Assembly: GCA_964530235.1 (NCBI GenBank)
Contig: CAZGYB010000001.1
Location: 340,908-404,907, forward strand
Reading direction: 5' to 3'
DNA from: UM-FILTER-33-9 sp964530235
GTDB taxonomy: Bacteria; Patescibacteriota; Microgenomatia; UBA1406; GWC2-37-13
DNA: 64,000 nucleotides
In this document: positions 14,554 to 22,757 of the stretch, one piece after another
Position numbering within the stretch: the stretch's first letter is position 1
Layout of the letters: every line of letters begins with the position of its first letter
Position numbers and translations under genes: made by a program
The notes under the pieces: model-generated
What the model was told of the DNA's origin: nothing
The model's database searches: none
The model's input: only the letters and a program-made list of their open reading frames with translations

Positions 14554-16359
14554 ATGGAGTCACTTTCTGTTTCTCAAATTCGATCTTTCTTTATCAGAGC
14601 GTATTTTGCAGTAAGAGAACAGAGAGAGAAGGTGAACAGGATTAATCTATTTCCGGTTCCGGATCAGGATACCGGAAGTAATTTGGAAAAAACGTTGAAA
14701 GGGATTTATGATGCAGTACAAGGTAAACAGTTTAAAACATTTAAAGAGTTGTCCGATGCAGTTCTTGATGGCGCATTGGAGAAAGCATCAGGGAACATAG
14801 GGATTATTTACACTGGTTTTTTGAGCGGTTTTCTTCCAGCCCTTCATGGATCTATCATTCGTCAAACTCAACTTACTGCAGCTTTTAAAAACGGAGCAAA
14901 AAAAGCGCGAAGCTCGATTCAAGCTCCTTTGGAGGGGACTGTTTTGGACGTTATTGATGCGGTGAGCAATATCCAAACGCATGAAATCAACGGGGATATC
15001 ATTCTGTTTTTTGAAAACGTTTTGATCTGTGCGGATAAGGCAGTACAAAATACTTCTGGAAAAATGAAACACTATAAAAAACGTTCAGTTATTGATGCCG
15101 GGGCTTACGGATTTTACCTTACCTTGGATGGATTTTTAAAGGCACTCAAGGAAAACGGCGATGAGAAACTTTTTGCAGTTCACCATGCTCAGACAAAACA
15201 GAAAAAGCATGTGGTTTCGATTACGCAAAATAAATTTGAAGTCATTGCATTAATTCAAAGCCCTACTGTTCATAAAGCACAAATATTACAACTTCTTGCG
15301 CCCTTTGGGGATTGCATTGATATTGTTGAGGTAAATCAAAAAATCAAAGTACATATGCACACTGATGTTCCTGAGAAAGTTATGGCTCTTATTGAACCTC
15401 TAGGAATTATTTTGCAGTTGCGAACGTATGATATGACAAAGGGTGAAAAAAATGAAAATGAAGACTCAATGGCAAAGCTTCCTATTGGAATAGTAACTGA
15501 TTCTGCATCGGATCTGCCTAAAAAACTTGTTGAGATGTATGACGTAGAAGTGGTCCCGATTGGTATTTATTCGAATGACAAGAAAATTCAGGAAGATCTT
15601 TCTCAAAACGCCAATTTATATATACTCATGGAACGGTTTGCACGTGAAAAACAATATACAGTGTTCCATACGTCACAACCCTCTCCGGGTTTGTTTTTAA
15701 AAGCGTACAAAACTCAGTTAAAAAAATATCATTCTGTTCTGTGTATTACCTTATCTTCATTTCTTTCTGGAACGTATAACAGCGCGCTCCAAGGAAGGGA
15801 ATTACTGTCTGATGCGGAGAAGAAACGGGTTTTTGTTGTAGATTCTAGAAACGGTTCCGGAGGTCAGGGTATGCTTGTGTTGCAAGCGATTGAACATATT
15901 GGAAAAAATAGAGGGATTGAAACTCTTGTTTCACAACTTCAGGAGGTTAGGGAAACTATCCAGATGTTTGGTACCGGTCTTGATCTCAAATGGATTCAAG
16001 CAGGCGGGCGTTTGTCTGCAGTTCAGGGCGCTCTTCTTTCTTTTCTCACAAAAATAAAGATTCGTCCTATTTTAGGTCTTAAAAACTACAAAATTGGTTT
16101 GCTTGGGTTGAGAACCGCCTTTGAAACAGTCCCCGAATCTTTATACAAAGAATGTATTTCTCGGATTAGTCATAGGGTTATCCATCCCCATAAAGTAACT
16201 ATTATTATTTCACATAGCAACAAGAAAGAGGAAGCAATGAAACTTCAATCAATGCTCCACAAAAAAGGATTCAAAATACACATGATAGTTGAGCTTTCTT
16301 ATCCGCTCGGTGCGCATTTAGGTCCGGGTGTTTTGTTCTGTTCTTTTCTTGTGCAGTAA
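14554..16359 (+). CDS. Fused fatty acid kinase: FakA (DhaL) joined to FakB (DegV)
   Basis: Predicted to phosphorylate exogenous fatty acids to acyl-phosphates. In well-studied bacteria FakA (kinase) and FakB (fatty-acid carrier, DegV family) are separate proteins; here they lie in one 601-residue chain. Residues 1-200 form the DhaL kinase domain: NLFPVPDQDTGSNLEKT (about 29-45) gives the Mg-binding aspartates and SGNIGIIYTGFLSGF the nucleotide loop. Residues 205-300 match the FakA C-terminal region, with KVHMHTDVPEKV. Residues 310-601 are DegV: GIVTDSASDLPKKL (about 312-325), SSFLSGTYNSA and GGRLSAVQG. It sits between two plsY genes. Confidence 0.85.
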   Translation: MESLSVSQIRSFFIRAYFAVREQREKVNRINLFPVPDQDTGSNLEKTLKGIYDAVQGKQFKTFKELSDAVLDGALEKASGNIGIIYTGFLSGFLPALHGSIIRQTQLTAAFKNGAKKARSSIQAPLEGTVLDVIDAVSNIQTHEINGDIILFFENVLICADKAVQNTSGKMKHYKKRSVIDAGAYGFYLTLDGFLKALKENGDEKLFAVHHAQTKQKKHVVSITQNKFEVIALIQSPTVHKAQILQLLAPFGDCIDIVEVNQKIKVHMHTDVPEKVMALIEPLGIILQLRTYDMTKGEKNENEDSMAKLPIGIVTDSASDLPKKLVEMYDVEVVPIGIYSNDKKIQEDLSQNANLYILMERFAREKQYTVFHTSQPSPGLFLKAYKTQLKKYHSVLCITLSSFLSGTYNSALQGRELLSDAEKKRVFVVDSRNGSGGQGMLVLQAIEHIGKNRGIETLVSQLQEVRETIQMFGTGLDLKWIQAGGRLSAVQGALLSFLTKIKIRPILGLKNYKIGLLGLRTAFETVPESLYKECISRISHRVIHPHKVTIIISHSNKKEEAMKLQSMLHKKGFKIHMIVELSYPLGAHLGPGVLFCSFLVQ

Positions 16360-16383
16360 GGCTGCGTGTGTTTCGTATGCTGA

Positions 16384-16413
16384 TTGCAATTGTAAGCGAA
16401 GGAAGTATATACT
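16384..16413 (+). promoter_or_regulatory. Promoter of the second plsY, predicted leaderless
   Basis: TTGCAA (16384-16389), 18 bases and TATACT (16408-16413). Five bases later comes the ATG at 16419, which coincides with the first PlsY membrane helix and supports that start. Confidence 0.55.
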
Positions 16414-16418
16414 ATCGT

Positions 16419-17087
16419 ATGTTTCTACCGGCAACATATCTTCTGATTTCTATTACGGCGTATCTATTTGGAATGATTCCGACAGCGTTACTTGTAGTTT
16501 ATGTACTGACAGGAAAAGACGTTCGTTCAGCTGGTTCGGAGAATATGGGGGCTTTAAATACTTTGCGAAGGGTGAAAAAAGAGAAAAATCTACCTGTTGC
16601 GTTATTTGCATTTTTAATTGTTGCCGGGGGAGACATGTTGAAAGCAATTGGTGCTGTTCTTATAGCCCAGCAGTTATTCGGAAAGACTGATGTGATCGGT
16701 CTGACGCTTGCAACTTTTTTTGTTGTGCTTGGACATAATTATCCAATAATTTTAGGATTTAAGGGAGGGCGGGGAGCAGCATCACTTATGGGAATAGTGA
16801 TTTATTTTAATATCAAACTTTTTTTTATCTGGATTCTGATTATTTTTATCAGTATGCTAGTGTTTGAGTTTTTTTTTACTCCATCAAAAAAAACCAAAAA
16901 AAATACAATATCATTCCTTACTCATGCAGTATCCGAACAGATTTTAGGCCGTTTAGTTGGGGAGATGATTGCCCTTATTCCTTTTTATCTGTATGGTGGA
17001 ATATTATTTTATCCGGCGCTTGCCGGTACTTTATTAGTAATCCTTCGGCATAACAAACGACTCATACGTCAATTTCAACAAAAATAA
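16419..17087 (+). CDS. PlsY-like glycerol-3-phosphate acyltransferase (copy 2)
   Basis: A diverged PlsY paralogue of 222 residues from the ATG at 16419; GTG at 16368 and ATG at 16377 are alternatives. It has about five membrane helices, the SAGSENMGALNTLRR motif (compare GSGN.GATN.R) and GHNYPIILGFKGGRGAAS, in which the phosphate-loop lysine of GGKG is arginine. A charged loop with a poly-Lys stretch (SKKTKKNT, about 160-170) is added relative to copy 1. It may differ in acyl or glycerol-phosphate specificity. It follows the FakA-FakB gene, completing a plsY-fakAB-plsY cluster. Confidence 0.8.
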   Translation: MFLPATYLLISITAYLFGMIPTALLVVYVLTGKDVRSAGSENMGALNTLRRVKKEKNLPVALFAFLIVAGGDMLKAIGAVLIAQQLFGKTDVIGLTLATFFVVLGHNYPIILGFKGGRGAASLMGIVIYFNIKLFFIWILIIFISMLVFEFFFTPSKKTKKNTISFLTHAVSEQILGRLVGEMIALIPFYLYGGILFYPALAGTLLVILRHNKRLIRQFQQK

Positions 17088-17090
17088 TCT

Positions 17091-17960
17091 ATGTCAAAAG
17101 ACCCCTATTCAGCAGTGTGGGTTTCGCATACTTCTTTATCGGATTATTCAATCTGTCCCCGTGCTTATTTTCTTAAAAATGTATATCGGAACCCGAGAAC
17201 CGGACATAAGATAAAACTCATGTCTCCTCCTCTTGCTCTTGGCCAAGTTGTTCATGAGGTTATAGAATCGCTTTCCCAGATGCCAGTTGCAGAACGATTT
17301 CGTGAGTCACTCGTTTCCAAATTCCATTTTGCATGGACTCGGGTTGCTGGAAAAAAAGGAGGATTTATCAACCCTGAAACAGAGTTGGCGTATCGGAAAA
17401 GAGGAGAACAGATGATGATCCGTTTAATGCGCAGTCCAGGCCCTTTGCAAAACAAAGCAGTAAAGATAAAAATGGACTTACCGCAATTCTGGCTTTCTGA
17501 GAAAGACAACATAATTTTGTGTGGGAAAATTGACTGGTTGGAATATCTGCCGGACACAGATTCAGTACATATCATTGATTTTAAAACGAGTAAGCTTGAA
17601 GAAGAAAAAGACTCATTACAGCTGCCCATTTATTATCTTTTGGTTCGCCAATGCCAGTCAAAGCGTATTTCAAAGGTGAGTTATTGGTACCTGGAGCAGG
17701 AAAAAGGGTTGACCGAACAACAGTTGCCTGATTTGGATACGGTGACCGAAAAACTTCATGAAACAGCACAGCGGATAAAGACTGCAAGAAAACTTTCTGT
17801 TTTTCCCTGTTCAAAAAAAACAGGATGCTACGCATGCAAACCTTTTGAGAAAATCCTAAGGGGTGAGGCGGAATATGTAGGTTTGGGCAGTTATAAAGAA
17901 GATATATATATTGTTGAGAACTCCAGATTTTTACACAAGAAAGAAAGCGTTATTTTATAA
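17091..17960 (+). CDS. RecB-family PD-(D/E)XK nuclease with probable Fe-S cluster
   Basis: A stand-alone single-strand exonuclease-type domain of 289 residues, like the nuclease part of AddB/RecB or Cas4. SLSDYSICPRAYFLKNV (about 15-31) is the typical entry with the first cysteine. ALGQVVHEVIE (about 46-56) gives the motif I histidine, GKIDWLEY (about 145-152) the aspartate and IIDFKTSK (about 161-168) the D-x-K catalytic pair. CSKKTGCYAC (about 241-250) supplies three more cysteines for a 4Fe-4S cluster. It begins three bases after plsY copy 2. No CRISPR or helicase lies nearby, so general repair is the likelier role. Confidence 0.8.
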   Translation: MSKDPYSAVWVSHTSLSDYSICPRAYFLKNVYRNPRTGHKIKLMSPPLALGQVVHEVIESLSQMPVAERFRESLVSKFHFAWTRVAGKKGGFINPETELAYRKRGEQMMIRLMRSPGPLQNKAVKIKMDLPQFWLSEKDNIILCGKIDWLEYLPDTDSVHIIDFKTSKLEEEKDSLQLPIYYLLVRQCQSKRISKVSYWYLEQEKGLTEQQLPDLDTVTEKLHETAQRIKTARKLSVFPCSKKTGCYACKPFEKILRGEAEYVGLGSYKEDIYIVENSRFLHKKESVIL

Positions 17961-17969
17961 CTAGATTTT

Positions 17970-18560
17970 ATGAACTCAGATCAACACGATACAGCTCACC
18001 ATTTTTTTCAAATGTTTACAAAGGTGCTTTATATTTTTTCAATTTTAATTATTGTATTTGGAATTTTCATAAAAGCGCATTCATCAAACCAGACCGAAAA
18101 AAATGTCTTTCTCAAAGAAACTCCCTCACCCAAACCGCAAGTTACTCCAACATCAAAATTTAATTTAGTAAGTCCATCAAAATGCGGAATAAAAACACAG
18201 ACTGCATCAATAAGCGCATCAATTCAAAGTCGGATGATACACATGGTTTCAACTTCTCAGTTCAACTCAACTCATTACTTGGTGCGGGGCGACTGTTTGT
18301 ATATATGGAAAACAGGGATATTTAACGGATCAAAGATCTGCGGTATTGAAAGTTTTGTGTCCTGGGGAGAGACTTTGATCAATCTTCCTTCAGACTCGTT
18401 CATCAATTCGCTTATTCAACAGGCCGGCGTACAGCGTTTAATTCCACTTTCAATGAAGGAGATGCAGAGTATAGCGGCGTCGTGTAAAAGATCTCAGCCG
18501 CTTTCTCTCTCCATTTTTGAAGTGCCGAAACACATACTCTTTAAGTCTGAAGAATGGTAG
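17970..18560 (+). CDS. Membrane-anchored hypothetical protein
   Basis: 196 residues with one N-terminal membrane segment (about 19-35), a Pro/Lys/Thr-rich linker (about 48-62) and an outer domain with four cysteines (CGI, DCLYIW, KICGI and AASC) that could form disulfides. The family is not recognised. It starts nine bases after the nuclease stop and is the last gene before the oppositely oriented 5S rRNA. Confidence 0.6.
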   Translation: MNSDQHDTAHHFFQMFTKVLYIFSILIIVFGIFIKAHSSNQTEKNVFLKETPSPKPQVTPTSKFNLVSPSKCGIKTQTASISASIQSRMIHMVSTSQFNSTHYLVRGDCLYIWKTGIFNGSKICGIESFVSWGETLINLPSDSFINSLIQQAGVQRLIPLSMKEMQSIAASCKRSQPLSLSIFEVPKHILFKSEEW

Positions 18561-18577
18561 TTTTCGGTATAAAAAAA

Positions 18578-18700
18578 TGCCTTGGCTACGACCTACTTTC
18601 CCCTCTGATTAGATCAAAGAGTATCATAAGCGCTAACCCGTTTCACTTCCTTGTTCGGGATGAGTAAGGGTGGTTCCAGGTCGCTTCAATAACCAAGACA
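18578..18700 (-). rRNA. rrf: 5S ribosomal RNA
   Basis: The minus strand reads as a full 5S rRNA. The closing helix TGTCTTGG/CCAAGGCA joins the two ends. The internal GAACAAGGAAGTGAAACGGG region and the loop with GCGCT...AGTAGG match the family. A T-run (TTTTTTT) follows the 3' end. No 16S or 23S gene is adjacent; it has its own promoter. Confidence 0.9.
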
Positions 18701-18705
18701 TTTGT

Positions 18706-18734
18706 ATTATAAAAAAAATTTACTTTTTTCGCAA
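18706..18734 (-). promoter_or_regulatory. Dedicated promoter of the 5S rRNA gene
   Basis: Minus-strand TTGCGA (18729-18734), exactly 17 bases and TATAAT (18706-18711). The +1 falls at the 5' end of the 5S sequence. Confidence 0.8.
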
Positions 18735-18782
18735 GCGTATTTATAAGGTCTATGAGTACCAGGGTAGAGTATAATAAAGAAA

Positions 18783-19343
18783 ATGGATACATCAAAACCT
18801 GTCCATAAGTATTTCCATTCATTCTGCATACGTCCGAATACTCGTTTTCAGACGCAGGGGGACAACGAGGTGGTTATTGTGATGTTTCGTGCGCACCCGA
18901 TCACTCTTCTCCTCCCTCTTTTTAACGGATTTCTTTTATTCCTTTTGTTTTTTTTTGCAAACTTTTATATTGTTTCTTTTTTGAATGTGAGAGCGATACT
19001 ATTTCTTAATTTTTTCTTTGTTGTTGTCCTGTTTAATTATGTCTGGTACAACCTTATCAACTGGTTTTTCAATGTCGGAATTGTAACGAATAATCAAATA
19101 GTTGATGTCGATTTTAACGTAACTTTATATAAGGAAGTAACCTATACACAGCTTTCTCATGTGGAGGATGTCACTGCAAAAAGCGGTGGTTATTTTGCAA
19201 CCTTGTTTAACTTCGGAAATCTTTTTGTACAAACAGCTGGGTCAGAAATCAATACGGAATTTTTGAGAATTCCACATCCAACAGATGCTGCAAAAATTAT
19301 TAACGAACTAGTTGAAAAAACCAAATTTCATCACAATGGATAA
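18783..19343 (+). CDS. PH-like (bPH2/YdbT-type) membrane protein
   Basis: 186 residues. A short N-terminal region is followed by two membrane helices (about 41-60 and 66-88). The C-terminal part (about 95-186) shows the strand pattern of a bacterial PH domain; ITNNQIVDVD-like and YTQLSHVEDVTAKSGG segments correspond to the 'L..I..V....G' core. These proteins are often found in envelope stress systems. TATAAT (18770-18775) ends seven bases before the ATG, so the mRNA is probably leaderless. Its stop overlaps the next start (ATGGATAA). Confidence 0.65.
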   Translation: MDTSKPVHKYFHSFCIRPNTRFQTQGDNEVVIVMFRAHPITLLLPLFNGFLLFLLFFFANFYIVSFLNVRAILFLNFFFVVVLFNYVWYNLINWFFNVGIVTNNQIVDVDFNVTLYKEVTYTQLSHVEDVTAKSGGYFATLFNFGNLFVQTAGSEINTEFLRIPHPTDAAKIINELVEKTKFHHNG

Positions 19344-19587
19344 TTTTGACTTTTCAACATTTCTTGCTACTTACTTTTCCGGTCCATTTCTTCTTGCATT
19401 TTTTGTCAAAGCGTTCGGTATAGTTTCATCTATTATTTTTTTAGTGTATACCATTGTAATTCATAAACAGATTGAAGAAATTAATAAGACGGTTACCAAC
19501 ACAAAACAGAGCATACTCGTCTTTATTTCATTTATGCAGATTTTTATTGTACTGTGTTTGGTACTTTTCGCCCTATTTTTTCTGTAA
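19336..19587 (+). CDS. Small two-helix membrane protein
   Basis: 83 residues from the ATG at 19336, which overlaps the stop of the preceding gene by eight bases; an upstream in-frame ATG at 19312 would lengthen the overlap. It has two membrane segments (about 14-34 and 59-81) joined by a polar helix. Unknown function, translationally coupled to the PH-like protein. Confidence 0.6.
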   Translation: MDNFDFSTFLATYFSGPFLLAFFVKAFGIVSSIIFLVYTIVIHKQIEEINKTVTNTKQSILVFISFMQIFIVLCLVLFALFFL

Positions 19588-19596
19588 GATAGTGAT

Positions 19597-21348
19597 ATGG
19601 AGGTGTTTTATTCGGTATTTCTCGGACAGGAGAAAAATGATGGTTTTTCAGGGTTTACCGCCCAAGATCCCTTCTTTTGTGTTCTTGAGGTTCCAGAGGG
19701 TTGTGATGCCAGTCAGGGAAGGGATATGCTTGAGCAGATTGCTCAGATTTTGCAAAATGCCGGAGTGCAAAACCTTTCAGATTTTGACCGTGCTTTCAGC
19801 GAAAATCTTCGAACACTACCGCTCCCTGTTGGTTTCTCTCTTGCAGCTGCCTACCGGAGAGGCAGTCTGTTTTATCTGAAAACTATTGGAGAAGGAGAAA
19901 TCGTAATTCGCAGAGCGAATACCTGTGCTACAATTATTTCTGGAACGAATAATGCATCGGGAAGAATTGAAACAGGAGATCTCTTTATATTTTCAACAAA
20001 ACATTTTACTGAGGATCTTGAAGGTATTCATGAGTTTAAAAAAATACCACACCATAAAAAACCTGCAGAGATCGTTGAGGTACTGACGCCCGTTATGAAG
20101 AGTAAAAGCGATGAGGGTGCGGTTGGTCTCTTTTTGGAATTTCACGAAGCGTTTGAGGGAGTTCAGGAGGAAAAAAAAGAGAGCAGGATTTTTGTAGAGG
20201 TACGGCAAAGCTTTTTTTCTCAGCTGTATTCATATGTAAAAGCCCGTCTTCAAACTGTTCGGCACACGAAAAAAGGAATAATTTTGTTGGGGGTTGTCAT
20301 GGCAGTAGTTTTGTTTATCGCAAATAGTGGTCGGTTATTTGTGAAAAAAAATGAGTTTCGGAACTCTTCTACATTTGAATCGGTGAATCAACAGGTAAGA
20401 GCAAAAATCAACGAGGCACAGACACTGTCTTCTTCCGACCTTAAAACAGCATCAGAAATACTTGCTGATTCTCATCGCATCATTACAGAGTACGCCCAGA
20501 AAAATAAAACAAAAGAAGAAAGAACGAGAGATCTTGAACAATTCCTGAAAGAAAAAGAAATAGAAATATTACGGATAAAAGAGGGAAATCAAGAAGAATT
20601 TTACGACTTGAAAATTGAGGATAAAACAGCCCGGGGAGATCTTTTTTCACCATTCGGCGATTCGGTAGCCATATTGGACAAGAAGGGAAGTGTTTATATT
20701 TTTTCTCTGGATAAGAAATCACTGAAACAGTATAAAAAGCCCGAACTGGTCGGTGCAGAGTTAATTACCCTTTATGAAGACAGACTGTTTATTTTCAACA
20801 AAAAAACTGGAGTCATTGAAATAACAGAGACTGGAGAAGTAAAAAAAGTGATTCCCCCTGACAGCAGCTGGGAAAAGATTATAGGCTTACAAGCTTACAA
20901 CGCCAATTTATATATGGTTGATGCAGGAGTGGATGATATATATAAATACACCGGTGGCGAATCAGGTTTTTCAGAAAAAGCTTCCTACCTCCGATCCGGT
21001 AAGCCGGATTTGACTCAAGCAAACTCGCTCGCAATTGATTCCGCCCTTTATATCGGGTTGCCTGATAGAGTTTTGAAATACCTTTCAGGGGTGAAAGAAG
21101 ATTTTAACCTGTTGTTTGTGACCGTATCCGATGAGGTTCGGATGAAGAAAGTAGTGGCGGGGAAGGATATGGAATACATATATGCATGGGAAAAAGAGAA
21201 AGGAGCGGTATCAGTTTTTAACAAAGAAGGGCAGTACCAGTTTCAAGTGAGATCCCAAGGTTTGTCAAAAGCTTCCGATATAACGGTGTATAATACAAAC
21301 ATATATGCCTTGTCAGAAAACAAAATCTTCCGGTTCCCCCTTGAGTGA
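19597..21348 (+). CDS. Large membrane protein: cytosolic domain, one TM, coiled coil, propeller-like domain
   Basis: 583 residues, no named family. Residues 1-200 resemble a degenerate PPM/SpoIIE-type phosphatase fold (GDLFIFSTKHFTEDL, about 128-142), but the metal-binding aspartates are not convincing. A membrane helix spans about 226-248. A Lys/Glu-rich helical stretch (about 260-335) is followed by about 240 residues of short repeated strands (GSVYIFSLDKK, RLFIFNKKTG, NLYMVDAG, NIYALSENK) that look like a beta-propeller. It is followed by an ECF sigma factor whose start overlaps this gene's end, so it may be the sensor of that system. Confidence 0.65.
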   Translation: MEVFYSVFLGQEKNDGFSGFTAQDPFFCVLEVPEGCDASQGRDMLEQIAQILQNAGVQNLSDFDRAFSENLRTLPLPVGFSLAAAYRRGSLFYLKTIGEGEIVIRRANTCATIISGTNNASGRIETGDLFIFSTKHFTEDLEGIHEFKKIPHHKKPAEIVEVLTPVMKSKSDEGAVGLFLEFHEAFEGVQEEKKESRIFVEVRQSFFSQLYSYVKARLQTVRHTKKGIILLGVVMAVVLFIANSGRLFVKKNEFRNSSTFESVNQQVRAKINEAQTLSSSDLKTASEILADSHRIITEYAQKNKTKEERTRDLEQFLKEKEIEILRIKEGNQEEFYDLKIEDKTARGDLFSPFGDSVAILDKKGSVYIFSLDKKSLKQYKKPELVGAELITLYEDRLFIFNKKTGVIEITETGEVKKVIPPDSSWEKIIGLQAYNANLYMVDAGVDDIYKYTGGESGFSEKASYLRSGKPDLTQANSLAIDSALYIGLPDRVLKYLSGVKEDFNLLFVTVSDEVRMKKVVAGKDMEYIYAWEKEKGAVSVFNKEGQYQFQVRSQGLSKASDITVYNTNIYALSENKIFRFPLE

Positions 21349-21892
21349 TCGAGCGGATGACGTTGAGATTATACAGGGAATTTTTACGCAAAACGAAAAA
21401 ATCCTTGCAAAGTTTTACAAAAAATATCACTCTTCACTGTTTCGTTTTGTACATCGTCGGATAACTGATGTTGGAGCTGCTGAAGAATTGGTGCAAGATG
21501 TGCTTTTTGACTTTATTGAGTCGGTACGATCGTTCCGAGGATCAAGCTCTATAAAAACGTATTTATTCAGCATAGCGCGGAATAAAGTGATTGATCACTT
21601 CAGAAAGAAACAGGTAAAACAGATACTTTTTTCCGCACTTCCGTCAGGAATAGTTGAGACAGTAGCGACCGTTTTCAATGAGGATTTGGAAAAAAAAGAA
21701 TTAGAACAGCGTATCCAAAGAACTTTGAAAACTTTGCCGAATGATTATGCAGTTATTTTGCGACTAAAGTATATAGAAGGGGCAAAGGTTATTCGGATTG
21801 CAGAACTGTTTTGTCTTTCACTGAAAGCAACGGAAAGCTTACTGTTTCGTGCAAGAAAAGCCTTTACAAAGGCCTTTCGGTTAACCATATAA
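21305..21892 (+). CDS. ECF-type RNA polymerase sigma factor
   Basis: Directs RNA polymerase to a dedicated promoter set. The 195 residues contain region 2 (about 35-100, with AAEELVQDVLFDFI and SIKTYLFSIARNKVIDHFRK) and region 4 (about 135-190, with LPNDYAVILRLKYIEGAKV and an HTH ending LLFRARKAF). There is no region 3, as expected for ECF factors. The start could be the ATG at 21305, overlapping the upstream gene by 44 bases, or a TTG at 21341 in an eight-base overlap. A small single-helix membrane protein gene follows by one base and is a natural anti-sigma candidate. Confidence 0.85.
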   Translation: MPCQKTKSSGSPLSDRADDVEIIQGIFTQNEKILAKFYKKYHSSLFRFVHRRITDVGAAEELVQDVLFDFIESVRSFRGSSSIKTYLFSIARNKVIDHFRKKQVKQILFSALPSGIVETVATVFNEDLEKKELEQRIQRTLKTLPNDYAVILRLKYIEGAKVIRIAELFCLSLKATESLLFRARKAFTKAFRLTI

Positions 21893-21893
21893 T

Positions 21894-22127
21894 ATGATGT
21901 CCGATTTTAGTCAATTTAAAAAGAGAGTACGTGAGGTTTCATTAATTGAGCCAAATGATTTAGGGATACCCTGGTTAACGGATAGCTATCGAACTGTAAA
22001 CAGGCACCTAAAACATGCTCCTTTTTTAGTGGTAATCCCAGTTTCTCTTGCACTTGCTATGATTTTGGCGCTCATGTTTAGTCTGTTGCTAGTTCGGCTC
22101 GTAACTGTCCTTCAAAATGGTTTCTAA
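21894..22127 (+). CDS. Small single-TM protein, candidate anti-sigma factor
   Basis: 77 residues: a charged N-terminal half (about 1-45) and one membrane helix (about 46-70). It has no zinc-binding HxxxCxxC motif, so it is not a ZAS anti-sigma by sequence. Position supports the role: directly after the ECF sigma gene and overlapping the next gene by 11 bases. Functional assignment is inference. Confidence 0.55.
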   Translation: MMSDFSQFKKRVREVSLIEPNDLGIPWLTDSYRTVNRHLKHAPFLVVIPVSLALAMILALMFSLLLVRLVTVLQNGF

Positions 22128-22725
22128 CCTGACGGTTCGGATACTTTCTTCATGTGTGGTTTTTGCGCGAAGAGTGTTTCTTCTTATAACTCAGCCCTAT
22201 CAGACAATGCGTAAAATCAGTTTTTCATACGATACAAATCAACTAGCTATAATTCTATTATTTTGCTTCTGTTATTTTTTATTTTCCTCCCAGATTCGAG
22301 GTAATGCTCTGTATGGAGTTGTATTATTTTTCTTTTTTTTACTCTTACTTATTGGCACAACGCAATTTTTTTATTGGTTTGGGAAACAGTTTGAAGTGGG
22401 TATTTCCTATCGGGTAGTTCTTTTTACATATTGCTACACTCTTATTCCGACACTTTTCTGGTTTTTAACGAATGCCATTTTGTACGTAATTCTCCCTCCT
22501 CCTCGGACAGTATCTTTACTTGGAAAAGGATTTAGTCTCGTATACACTACGTACTCAGTCAGTTTGCTTATTTGGAAAGTCCTGCTCGTATACTTTTCAA
22601 TCCGTTTTTCCGCACGTCTTGGAGTTTATCGAATAATCTACCTTATGATTTTATATTTACTCATGCTTGTGCCGATCTCAGTTCTTATGTATCAGTTGCG
22701 GATCTTTCGAATTCCTTTCATATGA
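22117..22725 (+). CDS. Yip1-like polytopic membrane protein
   Basis: 202 residues with about five membrane helices (about 10-27, 42-60, 68-88, 104-125 and 168-190). The order and spacing of helices resemble the Yip1/YIF1 domain family, but there is no diagnostic motif. Its start overlaps the candidate anti-sigma gene, so it belongs to the sigma-factor operon. Confidence 0.6.
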   Translation: MVSNLTVRILSSCVVFARRVFLLITQPYQTMRKISFSYDTNQLAIILLFCFCYFLFSSQIRGNALYGVVLFFFFLLLLIGTTQFFYWFGKQFEVGISYRVVLFTYCYTLIPTLFWFLTNAILYVILPPPRTVSLLGKGFSLVYTTYSVSLLIWKVLLVYFSIRFSARLGVYRIIYLMILYLLMLVPISVLMYQLRIFRIPFI

Positions 22726-22757
22726 ATGATTTGGTTAAAAAAACAGACTAATACTAT

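Noticed and set aside
17091..17960. The RecB-like nuclease as Cas4.
   Set aside because: No CRISPR repeats or other cas genes in the window; the Cys arrangement also fits AddB/RecB-like nucleases.
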